Shown here: positions 1 through 8,182 of the stretch, piece by piece
Layout: each line of letters starts with the position of its first letter
Numbering within the stretch: the first letter of the stretch is position 1
DNA from: CBIFVZ01 sp966185765
GTDB taxonomy: Bacteria > Pseudomonadota > Gammaproteobacteria > Enterobacterales > Enterobacteriaceae
DNA length: 37,198 bases
Direction: 5' to 3'
NCBI GenBank assembly: GCA_966185765.1
Contig: CBIFVZ010000034.1
Location: 1-37,198 of the forward strand
Made by a program: the position numbers and the translations under genes
The notes under the pieces: model-generated
The model's input: the letters and a program-made list of their open reading frames with translations, nothing else
The model's database searches: none
Told to the model about the DNA's origin: nothing

Positions 1-1
1 A

Positions 2-1042
2 CTGGCTGGCTTCGCTACCGTAGCGCAGGCCGCTCCGAAAGATAATACCTGGTACGCAGGTGCTAAACTGGGCTGGTCTCAGTACCACGACACTGGCTTC
101 TATGGCAATGGTTATGACCGTGGCATCGGTAACGGTTCTACTCACGAAAGCCAGCTGGGCGCAGGTGCTTTCGGTGGCTACCAGGTTAACCCGTATGTTG
201 GTTTCGAACTGGGTTACGACTGGCTGGGCCGCATGGAATACACCGGTAACACTGAAAACGGTGCTTTCAAAGCACAGGGCATTCAGGCTACCGCTAAACT
301 GAGCTACCCGATCCTGGACGATCTGGACATCTACACCCGTCTGGGTGGTATGGTATGGCGTGCAGACGCTACCGCTAAAAACGTAAACGGTGACCGTCTG
401 AAAGATCACGACACCGGCGTTTCTCCGCTGTACGCAGCTGGCTTAGAGTGGGCTGTAACTAAAGACGTTGCTACCCGTCTGGAATACCAGTGGATCAACA
501 ACATCGGTGATGCACACACCGTTGGTACCCGTCCGGACAACGGCATGCTGAGCCTGGGTGTTTCTTACCGTTTCGGTCAGGACGCTCCGGCACCGGTAGT
601 TGCTCCGGTTCCGGCTCCGCCTCCGGAAGTACAGACCAAGCACTTCACTCTGAAGTCTGACGTTCTGTTCAACTTCAACAAAGCGACCCTGAAGCCGGAA
701 GGCCAGCAGGCGCTGGATCAGATGTACACCCAGCTGAGCAACCTGGATCCGAAAGACGGTTCCGTCGTTGTTCTGGGCTTCACTGACCGCATCGGTTCCG
801 ACGCTTACAACCAGAAGCTGTCTGAGAAACGTGCTCAGTCTGTTGTTGACTACCTGATCTCTAAAGGCATCCCGTCTAACAAGATCTCTGCACGTGGCAT
901 GGGTGAATCTAACCCGGTTACCGGCAGCACTTGTGACAACGTGAAAGCTCGCGCAGCTCTGATCGACTGCCTGGCTCCGGATCGTCGCGTAGAAATCGAA
1001 GTTAAAGGCATCAAAGACGTTGTAACTCAGCCGCAGGCTTAA
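2..1042 (+). CDS. ompA: Outer membrane protein A (5' truncated by window edge)
   Basis: OmpA is the abundant outer-membrane beta-barrel with a periplasmic peptidoglycan-binding domain. The window opens inside the signal peptide (LAGFATVAQA, then mature APKDNTWYAG), so the true start and promoter lie off the left edge. The first ATG inside the window, at 233, is internal. The barrel carries strand motifs such as GAGAFGGYQVNPYVGF and GMLSLGVSYRFGQ. A Pro/Ala-rich hinge (APVVAPVPAPPPEVQ) follows, then the C-terminal OmpA domain with TLKSDVLFNFNKATLKPEG and the peptidoglycan-binding segment ending APDRRVEIEVKG. Two conserved cysteines (TCDN and IDCLAP) are present. Extracellular loop 1 (GFYGNGYDRGIGNGSTHES) is longer than in E. 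coli, and loop 3 differs too, as expected for phage-selected surface loops. A strong hairpin terminator follows. The family call is certain. Confidence 0.98.
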   Translation: MAGFATVAQAAPKDNTWYAGAKLGWSQYHDTGFYGNGYDRGIGNGSTHESQLGAGAFGGYQVNPYVGFELGYDWLGRMEYTGNTENGAFKAQGIQATAKLSYPILDDLDIYTRLGGMVWRADATAKNVNGDRLKDHDTGVSPLYAAGLEWAVTKDVATRLEYQWINNIGDAHTVGTRPDNGMLSLGVSYRFGQDAPAPVVAPVPAPPPEVQTKHFTLKSDVLFNFNKATLKPEGQQALDQMYTQLSNLDPKDGSVVVLGFTDRIGSDAYNQKLSEKRAQSVVDYLISKGIPSNKISARGMGESNPVTGSTCDNVKARAALIDCLAPDRRVEIEVKGIKDVVTQPQA

Positions 1043-1056
1043 GTTATAAACTGATG

Positions 1057-1086
1057 CAAAAAACCCCGCTCCGGCGGGGTTTTTTA
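1057..1086 (+). terminator. ompA rho-independent terminator
   Basis: A GC-rich hairpin has arms ACCCCGC and GCGGGGT and a TCCG loop. It is preceded by an A run and followed by six T's, 15 bases after the ompA stop. Confidence 0.93.
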
Positions 1087-1251
1087 TTGTCTCTGACGCG
1101 GTATATCAGGCTGGGCACATGCAGGTTTTCCGATGTTGTTCGCACTATCGCTGTTAGCGCAATCGCATTATCCTGATATTCAACCGTGGATAAATGAAAG
1201 CAAATAACACATCACTTCTGCTACCTGGCATGCGTGGGCAACCTGAACGCC

Positions 1252-1704
1252 CTATTTTTTCTTAAGCAATGCCTGTAAGTCCTCTTTGAGGGTAGACATC
1301 TGCGAGGCGTATTGCTCCTTGCGTTCTGCATCTTCAATAAGCTGCACAATCGTGTCAGACAGCGTAATACCCCGCCGTTGAGCAAGTGCTGCCAGGCGCT
1401 GCCACACCAGAAACTCAAGATCGATAGATTTCTTACGCGTATGCTGATGCTCAGCGTTGAAATGGCGTTTGCGGCGTGCCCGAATCGTCTGCTTCATGCG
1501 ATTAGCAAGCGCCGGGTTCATATGTTTCTCAATCCAGCCGTGAACCTGGACGGGTCTGTTTTCCATACCCAGAAGGATGTCCACCGCCTCCTTTGCCGCA
1601 CTGGCCTCAAGATAACGGGTAACAGGCTCTCCTTCCCGGTGTTTTTTCACCAGATATTTCCATTTCCAGCCGCTTTCGAGATTTTCCAGTTGCTGATATT
1701 TCAT
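1252..1704 (-). CDS. matP: Macrodomain Ter organiser MatP
   Basis: MatP binds matS sites in the replication terminus and condenses and anchors the Ter macrodomain, interacting with the division machinery and with MukBEF. The product is 150 residues, the same as E. coli, and begins MKYQQLENLESGWKWKYL. It contains the nearly invariant stretch NRMKQTIRARRKRHFNAEH, followed by the ribbon-helix-helix part (TRKKSIDLEFLVWQRLAAL) and a C-terminal coiled-coil helix ending LKEDLQALLKKK. It is convergent with ompA and divergent from lonH, as in E. coli. It shares this window with mukBEF, a functional partner, though they are about 30 kb apart. I saw no matS-like site, which is expected outside Ter. Confidence 0.97.
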   Translation of the reverse strand: MKYQQLENLESGWKWKYLVKKHREGEPVTRYLEASAAKEAVDILLGMENRPVQVHGWIEKHMNPALANRMKQTIRARRKRHFNAEHQHTRKKSIDLEFLVWQRLAALAQRRGITLSDTIVQLIEDAERKEQYASQMSTLKEDLQALLKKK

Positions 1705-1820
1705 GCTGATCTCAGGGTGACCGTGTAACTCTTTCAGGATAACAGTTTTTCAGCGCTTTGCTGAGAGGAAATCATGGTGTGAGGCGGCGCCTAAAATGAG
1801 GCACAGCAGGCGCTTATCCG

Positions 1821-1848
1821 TGTGAAGCGCACGCGTATCCTGTATAAT
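1821..1848 (+). promoter_or_regulatory. Candidate lonH promoter
   Basis: A perfect -10 hexamer TATAAT lies at 1843-1848, with a weak -35-like TGTGAA at 1821-1826 (16-base spacer). This is about 35 bases upstream of the lonH start in the matP-lonH divergent gap. It is inferred from sequence only. Confidence 0.5.
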
Positions 1849-1882
1849 CGCGCCTTTAGCCTTCAACCAAACGCAGAAGACT

Positions 1883-3634
1883 TTGACAATAAATCGACTC
1901 CCCTGGCAAGCCCTGGTGCCTGAAACGCACACGCTTCAGACGCTGGTGACGCAGCCCACTTCATCTGATACAGATCTCTTCCAGCGCCTCCAGGTCCGGC
2001 TCTGCTATGGCCTGGCGCAGCTTTTAACGCCTTTCAGCCCGTCTGATTTCATGCTGGTAAAAAGCCCGGCGACACCGGGTTATCTGTCATTGCTTGGCAC
2101 AACGGTCAATGAAATGATGCCACCAGCAGGCACACTGCACGGTGGTCTGTACCTGACGGAAAACGGCCGCGTAACGCTGCAACCTGCGACCTCTGCACAA
2201 GACAACTTCGCCGCACAGGGTGAAACCATCGTGGCTGACTGGGTCGAACATGAGCAGTTATTCGGCAGTGTACGCCGCTATGGTGATGAGATTGAACTAC
2301 AGCCCGGCCTGGTACACCGTGCTAACGGTGGCGTGCTGGTACTGTCGCTACGTAGCGTACTGCTGCAACCTCTGCTGTGGTTACGTTTGCGCCAGATGGT
2401 TAGTCAGAAACGCTTTGACTGGCTCCCGGCAGATGAAGCGCACCCGTTACCTGTCAACGTACCGTCTTTGCCGCTGAACCTTAAAGTTGTCCTGTGCGGT
2501 GACCGCGACGCCCTGGCTGAGTTTCAGGAAACGGAGCCAGAGCTGGCTGAGTTCGCCATCTACAGTGAATACGAAGAAAACCTGCAAGTGGATGAACCGG
2601 AACAACTTCTGGCCTGGTGTCACTGGGTGCAAAACGTAGCCCGGGCGCATAATCTGCCCTGCCCCGAAGCCGATGCCTGGACGCCGATGATACGTGAAGC
2701 AGCACGCTACACCGGCGACAAAGAAACACTACCGCTGTGCCCGGACTGGCTGATGCGCCAGTTGCGAGAAGTCGCCGCGCTGTGCGAAAAAACATTCACT
2801 GGCGCACAGTTCTCAGAGATGCTGGAACAGCGTGCGTGGCGTGAAGGTTTCCTTGCCGAGCGTATGCAGGATGAAATCCTGCTCGATCAAATTCTCATTG
2901 AGACGGATGGAGAGCAGGAAGGCCAGGTTAATGCCCTGTCGGTGATTGAATTCCCGGGTCATCCACGTGCCTTTGGTGAGCCATCTCGCATCAGTTGTGT
3001 CGTACACTTCGGCGACGGCGAATTTATGGATATTGAGCGCAAAGCAGAGCTTGGCGGCAATATTCATGCAAAGGGCATGATGATCATGCAGGCATTCCTG
3101 ATGTCAGAGCTGGAGCTTGATCAGCAATTGCCCTTCTCGGCCTCGCTGACCTTTGAACAGTCTTACAGCGAAGTTGATGGTGACAGTGCTTCTGCTGCTG
3201 AGCTATGCGCCCTCATCAGCGCCCTGTCTGGCGCCCCCATCAACCAAAGCATTGCGATAACAGGCTCAGTCGATCAGTTTGGACGTATCCAGCCTGTCGG
3301 CGGCCTTAATGAAAAAATAGAAGGTTTCTTTCGCATCTGCGAACAGCGTGAACTCACTGGTAAACAGGGCGTGATTATCCCTGCGGCTAACGTGCGTCAT
3401 CTGTCCTTGCATCAGGACGTGCTGGATGCAGTTGAACAAGGAGCTTTCATCATCTGGTCGGTGGAGCATGCGGTTGAAGCGATTACACTTCTGACTGCTC
3501 AACCCTGGGATGGCACGGGAGAAAATACGCTTTTACAGATTATTCAGGAGCGTATCGCCCAGGCCAGTCAGCAGGAGCCTCGCCACCGTTATCCCTGGCC
3601 GTTACGCTGGCTCAACTGGTTCAACCACAACTGA
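1883..3634 (+). CDS. lonH: Lon-like protease LonH (YcbZ)
   Basis: This is a 583-residue homologue of E. coli LonH/YcbZ (586). The family has a Lon-type serine-lysine protease domain at the C-terminus but lacks the usual Lon AAA+ organisation; its physiological substrates are poorly defined. The catalytic serine is in DGDSAS (Ser435) and the lysine in GGLNEKIEGF (Lys478). The segment between LIETDGEQEGQVNALSVI and the end is almost identical to E. coli, while the N-terminal third is much more diverged. The start is the TTG at 1883 giving MTINRLPW, which aligns with the E. coli N-terminus MTITKLAW; no ATG fits. The stop codon sits inside a FadR-like operator for fabA. The 68-base gap to fabA holds the fabA control region, so the two are probably separately controlled. 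Confidence 0.93.
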   Translation: MTINRLPWQALVPETHTLQTLVTQPTSSDTDLFQRLQVRLCYGLAQLLTPFSPSDFMLVKSPATPGYLSLLGTTVNEMMPPAGTLHGGLYLTENGRVTLQPATSAQDNFAAQGETIVADWVEHEQLFGSVRRYGDEIELQPGLVHRANGGVLVLSLRSVLLQPLLWLRLRQMVSQKRFDWLPADEAHPLPVNVPSLPLNLKVVLCGDRDALAEFQETEPELAEFAIYSEYEENLQVDEPEQLLAWCHWVQNVARAHNLPCPEADAWTPMIREAARYTGDKETLPLCPDWLMRQLREVAALCEKTFTGAQFSEMLEQRAWREGFLAERMQDEILLDQILIETDGEQEGQVNALSVIEFPGHPRAFGEPSRISCVVHFGDGEFMDIERKAELGGNIHAKGMMIMQAFLMSELELDQQLPFSASLTFEQSYSEVDGDSASAAELCALISALSGAPINQSIAITGSVDQFGRIQPVGGLNEKIEGFFRICEQRELTGKQGVIIPAANVRHLSLHQDVLDAVEQGAFIIWSVEHAVEAITLLTAQPWDGTGENTLLQIIQERIAQASQQEPRHRYPWPLRWLNWFNHN

Positions 3635-3645
3635 TCGGACTTGTT
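3629..3645 (+). promoter_or_regulatory. FadR-like operator of fabA
   Basis: AACTGATCGGACTTGTT matches the FadR consensus AACTGGTCNGACCAGTT at 14 of 17 positions, counting N as a match. It overlaps the lonH stop codon. In E. coli, FadR activates fabA from a site in this same place. Confidence 0.75.
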
Positions 3646-3646
3646 C

Positions 3647-3664
3647 AGCGTACACGTGTTAGCT
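3647..3664 (+). promoter_or_regulatory. FabR-like operator of fabA
   Basis: AGCGTACACGTGTTAGCT is an imperfect dyad resembling the FabR repressor site found at fabA and fabB in enterobacteria. It lies one base after the FadR-like site and about 40 bases before the fabA start. Together the two sites imply the classical activator/repressor control of unsaturated fatty acid synthesis. Confidence 0.7.
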
Positions 3665-3702
3665 AATCTGCGTCCTTCACTGGAATAAGGCTTACCTCAG
3701 AA

Positions 3703-4221
3703 ATGGTTGATAAACGCGAATCCTATACAAAAGAAGACCTTCTTGCCTCCGGACGTGGCGAATTATTTGGCGCTGAAGGCCCGCAGCTGCCGGCACCCAA
3801 CATGCTCATGATGGACCGCGTAGTAAAAATGACCGAAACTGGCGGCAACTTCGATAAAGGCTATGTTGAAGCCGAGCTGGATATTAATCCGGACCTCTGG
3901 TTCTTTGGTTGCCATTTTATCGGCGACCCGGTCATGCCAGGCTGTCTGGGACTGGACGCCATGTGGCAGCTGGTGGGTTTTTACCTTGGCTGGCTCGGCG
4001 GTGAAGGTAAAGGCCGTGCGCTGGGCGTGGGTGAAGTGAAGTTCACCGGCCAGGTATTGCCGAGCGCCAAAATCGTCACTTACCGTATTCACTTTAAGCG
4101 CATTGTAAACCGCCGCCTGATTATGGGCCTGGCCGATGGCGAGGTACTGGTTGATGGGCGCGTGATTTATACCGCAACCGATTTGAAAGTGGGTCTGTTC
4201 AAAGACACCTCAGCGTTCTGA
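3703..4221 (+). CDS. fabA: 3-hydroxydecanoyl-ACP dehydratase/isomerase FabA
   Basis: FabA dehydrates beta-hydroxyacyl-ACPs and isomerises trans-2- to cis-3-decenoyl-ACP, the branch step to unsaturated fatty acids in the cytosol. The product is 172 residues, equal to E. coli, and begins MVDKRESYTKEDLLASGRGE. The hot-dog active site is intact: His71 in GCHFIGDPVMPG and Asp85 in CLGLDAMWQLVGF. The start is the ATG at 3703, downstream of an AAGG-like ribosome site. Control is by the FadR- and FabR-like sites just upstream. It ends in a hairpin terminator shared with convergent rmf. Confidence 0.98.
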   Translation: MVDKRESYTKEDLLASGRGELFGAEGPQLPAPNMLMMDRVVKMTETGGNFDKGYVEAELDINPDLWFFGCHFIGDPVMPGCLGLDAMWQLVGFYLGWLGGEGKGRALGVGEVKFTGQVLPSAKIVTYRIHFKRIVNRRLIMGLADGEVLVDGRVIYTATDLKVGLFKDTSAF

Positions 4222-4247
4222 TTTCCCGCTCTCATTCCCAAAAGGCG

Positions 4248-4277
4248 AAACCTCCGCAATGCGGAGGTTTCTTTTTT
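4248..4277. terminator. Bidirectional terminator between fabA and rmf
   Basis: A hairpin has arms AAACCTCCGC and GCGGAGGTTT and an AAT loop, followed by a T-rich tract on the plus strand. It lies between the convergent stops of fabA and rmf. The plus-strand direction (fabA) is the better supported. Confidence 0.88.
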
Positions 4278-4289
4278 AAAGAGACACAG

Positions 4290-4457
4290 TCAGGCAATGA
4301 CTGCCCTGTCCTCCATGGCAGCTCGCCAGCCTCCCAGCCAGTATGACCGCTGATTCAGTGCCTGATACGGACACATTTCTTTGGAACGACCGGCAATGCC
4401 AGCCTGATAACCACGTTGATGGGCCCGATCCAGACGGTCTCGTTTTTGTCTCTTCAT
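4290..4457 (-). CDS. rmf: Ribosome modulation factor Rmf
   Basis: Rmf is a small basic protein that dimerises 70S ribosomes into inactive 100S particles in stationary phase. The 55-residue product begins MKRQKRDRLDRAHQRGYQAG, contains GRSKEMCPYQALNQRSYWLG, and ends GGWRAAMEDRAVIA. This is full family length and close to E. coli throughout. The start is supported by a GAGGG/CGAGG ribosome site just before the ATG. It sits between the pqiABC terminator and fabA, as in E. coli. Two longer overlapping frames in this interval are shadows. In E. coli it is induced by ppGpp and slow growth; I cannot assign its promoter elements here from sequence alone. Confidence 0.95.
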   Translation of the reverse strand: MKRQKRDRLDRAHQRGYQAGIAGRSKEMCPYQALNQRSYWLGGWRAAMEDRAVIA

Positions 4458-4645
4458 GCCTCGTTTCCCTCATTTTTGATCTGTGGAAAAAGAAAACAGT
4501 GGCTATAAAACGCGCAGCCACATATTACGAATACCCTGATTAGACAGAGCCGTCAATGCGCAAATTTCGCGCCAGATTGACACTTTTTAAGCATTTCGGT
4601 CATCTTTTTGCAAAATGAGTGTCATATTAGGCGATTAGAATAATG

Positions 4646-4686
4646 AAAAAGCCGCGTGTATCTTCATCGATACACGCGGCTTTTTT
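4646..4686. terminator. Strong terminator after pqiC
   Basis: A perfect 12-base-pair stem (GCCGCGTGTATC with GATACACGCGGC, loop TTCATC) is flanked by A5 on one side and T6 on the other, extending the pairing to 17. It ends the rlmL-uup-pqiABC transcript on the minus strand and would also work on the plus strand. It separates that transcript from the rmf promoter region (about 4458-4641). Confidence 0.93.
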
Positions 4687-4706
4687 ATTTTTACCAAACC
4701 GTCAGG

Positions 4707-5273
4707 TCAGGGTAATAGCGAAATCTGGCTGCTTAAACCTTGCGATGCCTGCTGCCAGGCCTGCGCCAGTGTCTGCACCATCGCATCATAACCATCCTGC
4801 TGCTGCTTTAGCTCAATCCAGAATGGACGCTTGCTTATTTGCCCCTGGTAATTGAGCAGCCATTCACCACTGACAATCACACGCCCGTCATAGCGCCCAT
4901 GAAAACCCGTGACGTTGGCGCTGACCACATTCTGCGTACTGCCTAAAGGCTGTGAGGATACCACCCAACCCGGCAACTCGGCGCTCAGATTTGCCACCAG
5001 CGTATTACGCAACTGCTGGTCCAGCGGACTGGCCCACAGATTGCTGGTGGCTATCACATACTGGACATCCGTCGTCTGATACGCCACCCCGTTGCCCGCA
5101 AGGAAATCAGGTACAGTGACCTGATCAACCCACAACTGATGCGTTCCACTCTGCACCTGGTTTTGCACCACCGGCTGTGACACCACCGGCAGCTGATAGT
5201 ACGTTTTACCGTCATCGCTGCTGCTACAGGCGCTCAGCGCAACAGCCATTACAAGTGCTAGCCACTTTTTCAT
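4707..5273 (-). CDS. pqiC: Intermembrane transport lipoprotein PqiC
   Basis: PqiC is the outer-membrane lipoprotein of the PqiABC intermembrane lipid transport system, where it docks the PqiB tunnel. The 188-residue product starts MKKWLALVMAVALSACSSSDD, a lipoprotein signal with lipobox LSAC whose Cys is the lipidation site. The rest is the DUF330/ABC-auxiliary fold, including GNGVAYQTTDVQYV and LWASPLDQQLRNTLVANL. Its start overlaps the pqiB stop by ATGA, so it is translationally coupled. A strong terminator follows. Confidence 0.96.
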   Translation of the reverse strand: MKKWLALVMAVALSACSSSDDGKTYYQLPVVSQPVVQNQVQSGTHQLWVDQVTVPDFLAGNGVAYQTTDVQYVIATSNLWASPLDQQLRNTLVANLSAELPGWVVSSQPLGSTQNVVSANVTGFHGRYDGRVIVSGEWLLNYQGQISKRPFWIELKQQQDGYDAMVQTLAQAWQQASQGLSSQISLLP

Positions 5274-6910
5274 TCTTTCGCCCTCTTCGGCTGGGGATCT
5301 TTTTTGTCCTTCGCTTCAAACACCAGCGCATTGCTCTTATCGTTGAGCGTGCGCAACACAGGCTGTAGCTCACGTAACACCTGATCAAGACGCTGCATAT
5401 CGGCCACCATCTTGTTATAGGCCGCAGAGCCTGGCTGGAAGCCCTTCATACTGCGATTGAGTTCCAGCAACGTCTGTTGCATATCTTCTGGCAGCTTCTG
5501 CATCGACGCACTGCCGGTAATCTTATTGAGATTATCCAGCGTTTTTTGCAGTTCACGCATCGTCCGCTGGCTTTCGTTAAGCGTGTTAGTTGCCTGATTA
5601 ATCATCGGATTGAGCGGCAGATTATTAATCTTATCCAGCGTATCCATTAGCTTCTGCTGAATTTGCGCAAGACCACCAGACACGGTTGGGATAACCGGAT
5701 AACCACCGAAGCTACGCATATCTTTGATTTGCGGCGCTTTAGGATAGAAATCGAGATCCACGTACAGCGCACCGGTGACGATATTGCCGGTTTTTAGCGA
5801 GCCACGCAGGCCACTTTTGAGCAATTCATTCAGATGCCCCTCAATGTCAGGGTCATTACCAAGCTGATTCTCTATACGCTCTGGCTCAATACGAATCAGC
5901 ACCGGAATACGGTAATCGGTGTTGAGTTTCTGGTTCATGCCCGGCACTGAGAATGGCACCTGTGAAACCGTCCCCAGGCGGATACCACGGAACTCGACCG
6001 GCGCGCCCGGCTGCAGGCCGCGAATGGAGTCCTTAAAGAACATCAGATAATCGATACGGCGCGTAAACAGCGAGTCCTGCGTGCTGCGTTTATCGTCATA
6101 GAGCTTAAATTCGGTCTGATTAGCAACCGGCTCGCCAAGCGACGTGCCTTCAGGGACATCAAAGCTCACACCGCCGCTAAACAACGTTGTCAGTGAGCCC
6201 ATCTCAACGCGCATTCCCGAGGACGACATATCCACGGCAATCCCGCTGTCTTTCCAGAAACGTACATTACTGGTGACCAGCCTGTCGTTCGGCGCACTGA
6301 TAAACAACTGATACTGCATGCTACGTTTGCTGGCATCAAAGTTGCTGGTTTCTACCGAACCCACGCGATAACCGCGAAACAGCACCGGATCGCCTGCTGA
6401 GAGCTGCCCTGCTTTGTCGCTGTCGAGTATAATGCGAATCCCTTTTGCATCCGGCGAGGCCAGCGGGGGAGAGTCCAGCAGTTCATAGCTTTCCGGCTGG
6501 TTGCCTTTAGTGCCTGGCTGAAGCTCAATATAGGCACCTGACAATAGCGTACCTAGCCCCGTCACGCCTTCGCGCCCAATTTGCGGCTTCACCACCCAGA
6601 ACACCGAGTCTTTGTGCAGCAGCTTTTCCATGCCTGCATTAAGGCGTGCTTTAATTTCAACATGATGCAAATCATCCGATAGCACCGCGCTTTCCACCAC
6701 GCCCACGTCCACACTGCGGCTTTTAATCGCCGTTTTCCCGCCCACGATACCTTCCGCATTGGTGGTAATCAGCGTGACCTCCGGCCCCTGATGGCTGTAA
6801 TGATAAAACAAGATCCACGCACCAATCAGCGCAGTAATAATCGGGAAAATCCAGACCGGCGACCAACTTTTGACCTTACGCACCTGCGCTTCCCCGTGGT
6901 TATTTTCCAT
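5270..6910 (-). CDS. pqiB: MCE-family intermembrane transport protein PqiB
   Basis: PqiB forms a stacked hexameric MCE tunnel across the periplasm and is thought to move lipids between inner and outer membrane with PqiA and PqiC. The product is 546 residues, as in E. coli. There is one N-terminal membrane helix (SPVWIFPIITALIGAWILFY), then three MCE domains beginning near GPEVTLITTNAEGI, AKGIRIILDSDKAGQL and TRRIDYLMFFKDSIRGL. A long C-terminal helical region follows (KLMDTLDKINNLPLNPMI onward) that forms the needle. I chose the ATG at 6910 (MENNHGEAQVRK) because it matches the known N-terminus; a frame open further upstream lies inside pqiA. It overlaps pqiA by 11 bases. Confidence 0.96.
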   Translation of the reverse strand: MENNHGEAQVRKVKSWSPVWIFPIITALIGAWILFYHYSHQGPEVTLITTNAEGIVGGKTAIKSRSVDVGVVESAVLSDDLHHVEIKARLNAGMEKLLHKDSVFWVVKPQIGREGVTGLGTLLSGAYIELQPGTKGNQPESYELLDSPPLASPDAKGIRIILDSDKAGQLSAGDPVLFRGYRVGSVETSNFDASKRSMQYQLFISAPNDRLVTSNVRFWKDSGIAVDMSSSGMRVEMGSLTTLFSGGVSFDVPEGTSLGEPVANQTEFKLYDDKRSTQDSLFTRRIDYLMFFKDSIRGLQPGAPVEFRGIRLGTVSQVPFSVPGMNQKLNTDYRIPVLIRIEPERIENQLGNDPDIEGHLNELLKSGLRGSLKTGNIVTGALYVDLDFYPKAPQIKDMRSFGGYPVIPTVSGGLAQIQQKLMDTLDKINNLPLNPMINQATNTLNESQRTMRELQKTLDNLNKITGSASMQKLPEDMQQTLLELNRSMKGFQPGSAAYNKMVADMQRLDQVLRELQPVLRTLNDKSNALVFEAKDKKDPQPKRAKE

Positions 6911-8168
6911 GCTCAGTTGACTCCTCATGGTTTGATTCTGGCGCCCTGTCCCACGACAAGCGCGGGTCAAACATCATGGCGGCAAACATTGTCACAATCA
7001 CCACCAGAGCGAACATCAGCGCTCCCATAGCGGGATAGATATTCATCAATGCTCCCATGCGCACCAGCGCCGAGAGTACCGCAATAACAAATACGTCAAT
7101 CATCGACCAGCGGCCAACGAACTCAACAACTTCATAAATTTTGTGCATCCGCTCGCTGTCGCGCCTGCCATAGCCTTTGGCATCCAGGCACAGCCAGCCG
7201 ATAGCAATCATTTTCAACGTTGGCACCATAATACTGGCGATAAAAATGACCATTGCCACCGGGTAAGAGCCTTCGCTCCACAACAGCACCACACCAGCGA
7301 GAATGGTGGAAGGCATCTTGTCACCCAGCAGATCGGTTATCATGATGGGCAACAGGTTGGCAGGCAGATAGAGAATGACGGAGGTTATCAGCAGCGCTAC
7401 GGTCCACTGTAAGCTGTTGTGACGGCGCACGTGCCCCCTGACGTGGCAACGCGGGCAAATCGGCTGCGTGGCCGGCACAATCGCCGTGCAGCAGGCGCAG
7501 GAGCGTAACCCCTGATGAATGCCGGTGGTGCCCACTTTCAACGGCTGCGCCAGCGCTGGCATCGGAGCAATGTCATCCCACAGCCAGCGGCGGTCCACAC
7601 ACTGAAAGGCGCGTAGCTGTAACAGGCAAAACAGACACCAGGGCAGAAAGCTTGGCCCAATACCGATATCACCGTAGGCCATAAGCTTCACAAAGCTTAC
7701 CAGCACGCCAGCCAGGAAAATCTCCGCCATGCCCCAGGTTTTGAGCTGGAACAACACCCGAGCGAGCACGCGCGCCAGCCGCAAATCCATACGCACGCGG
7801 TTTACCAGCAGCAGAATACTGACCAGACAAAATGCAGGAACCAGTTGCACAAACAGCAGAAAGAAGGTGCCCAGGCTGGCGTAATCCTCGGAGAACATCA
7901 CCCCAGGAATAGCCTGTAGCGTGATCTCGCTGGTGACACCCGCCACTTTCATACTGATAAACGGGAATAAATTGGCGAGAAGCAGCATGAACAGCGCCGC
8001 CAGCGCATAGGCGGTGGGACGCTGGCGCGGTGCGCGCCATTGCGTCGTGAGCGTCGTACCACAGCGCGGACAGCAGGCTTTCTCACCCGCCGCCAACGGT
8101 GGCAATGCCACCAGCAAATCGCACTGCGGGCATAAAATATGCTTTGATGCGTGGTGCTGTTCACACAT
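6900..8168 (-). CDS. pqiA: Inner-membrane intermembrane-transport protein PqiA
   Basis: PqiA is the integral inner-membrane partner of PqiB and PqiC. The 422-residue product (E. coli 417) contains two zinc-ribbon-like cytosolic modules, each with paired cysteines: CPQCDL and CCPRCGTT near the N-terminus, and CACCTAIVPATQPICPRC in the middle. Each is followed by a block of transmembrane helices (AYALAALFMLLLANLFPF; WTVALLITSVILYLPANL). The repeated half-structure is typical of the family. The family name comes from paraquat induction of pqiA in E. coli through SoxRS; I did not identify a SoxS site. It lies 14 bases downstream of uup and overlaps pqiB. Confidence 0.96.
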   Translation of the reverse strand: MCEQHHASKHILCPQCDLLVALPPLAAGEKACCPRCGTTLTTQWRAPRQRPTAYALAALFMLLLANLFPFISMKVAGVTSEITLQAIPGVMFSEDYASLGTFFLLFVQLVPAFCLVSILLLVNRVRMDLRLARVLARVLFQLKTWGMAEIFLAGVLVSFVKLMAYGDIGIGPSFLPWCLFCLLQLRAFQCVDRRWLWDDIAPMPALAQPLKVGTTGIHQGLRSCACCTAIVPATQPICPRCHVRGHVRRHNSLQWTVALLITSVILYLPANLLPIMITDLLGDKMPSTILAGVVLLWSEGSYPVAMVIFIASIMVPTLKMIAIGWLCLDAKGYGRRDSERMHKIYEVVEFVGRWSMIDVFVIAVLSALVRMGALMNIYPAMGALMFALVVIVTMFAAMMFDPRLSWDRAPESNHEESTEHGK

Positions 8169-8182
8169 GCTGCGCCTCTCCG

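Noticed and set aside
4276..4543. Two 66-81 codon frames over the rmf region
   Set aside because: Both overlap rmf in other frames or on the opposite strand. The 55-codon rmf product is an almost exact family match, so these are shadows.
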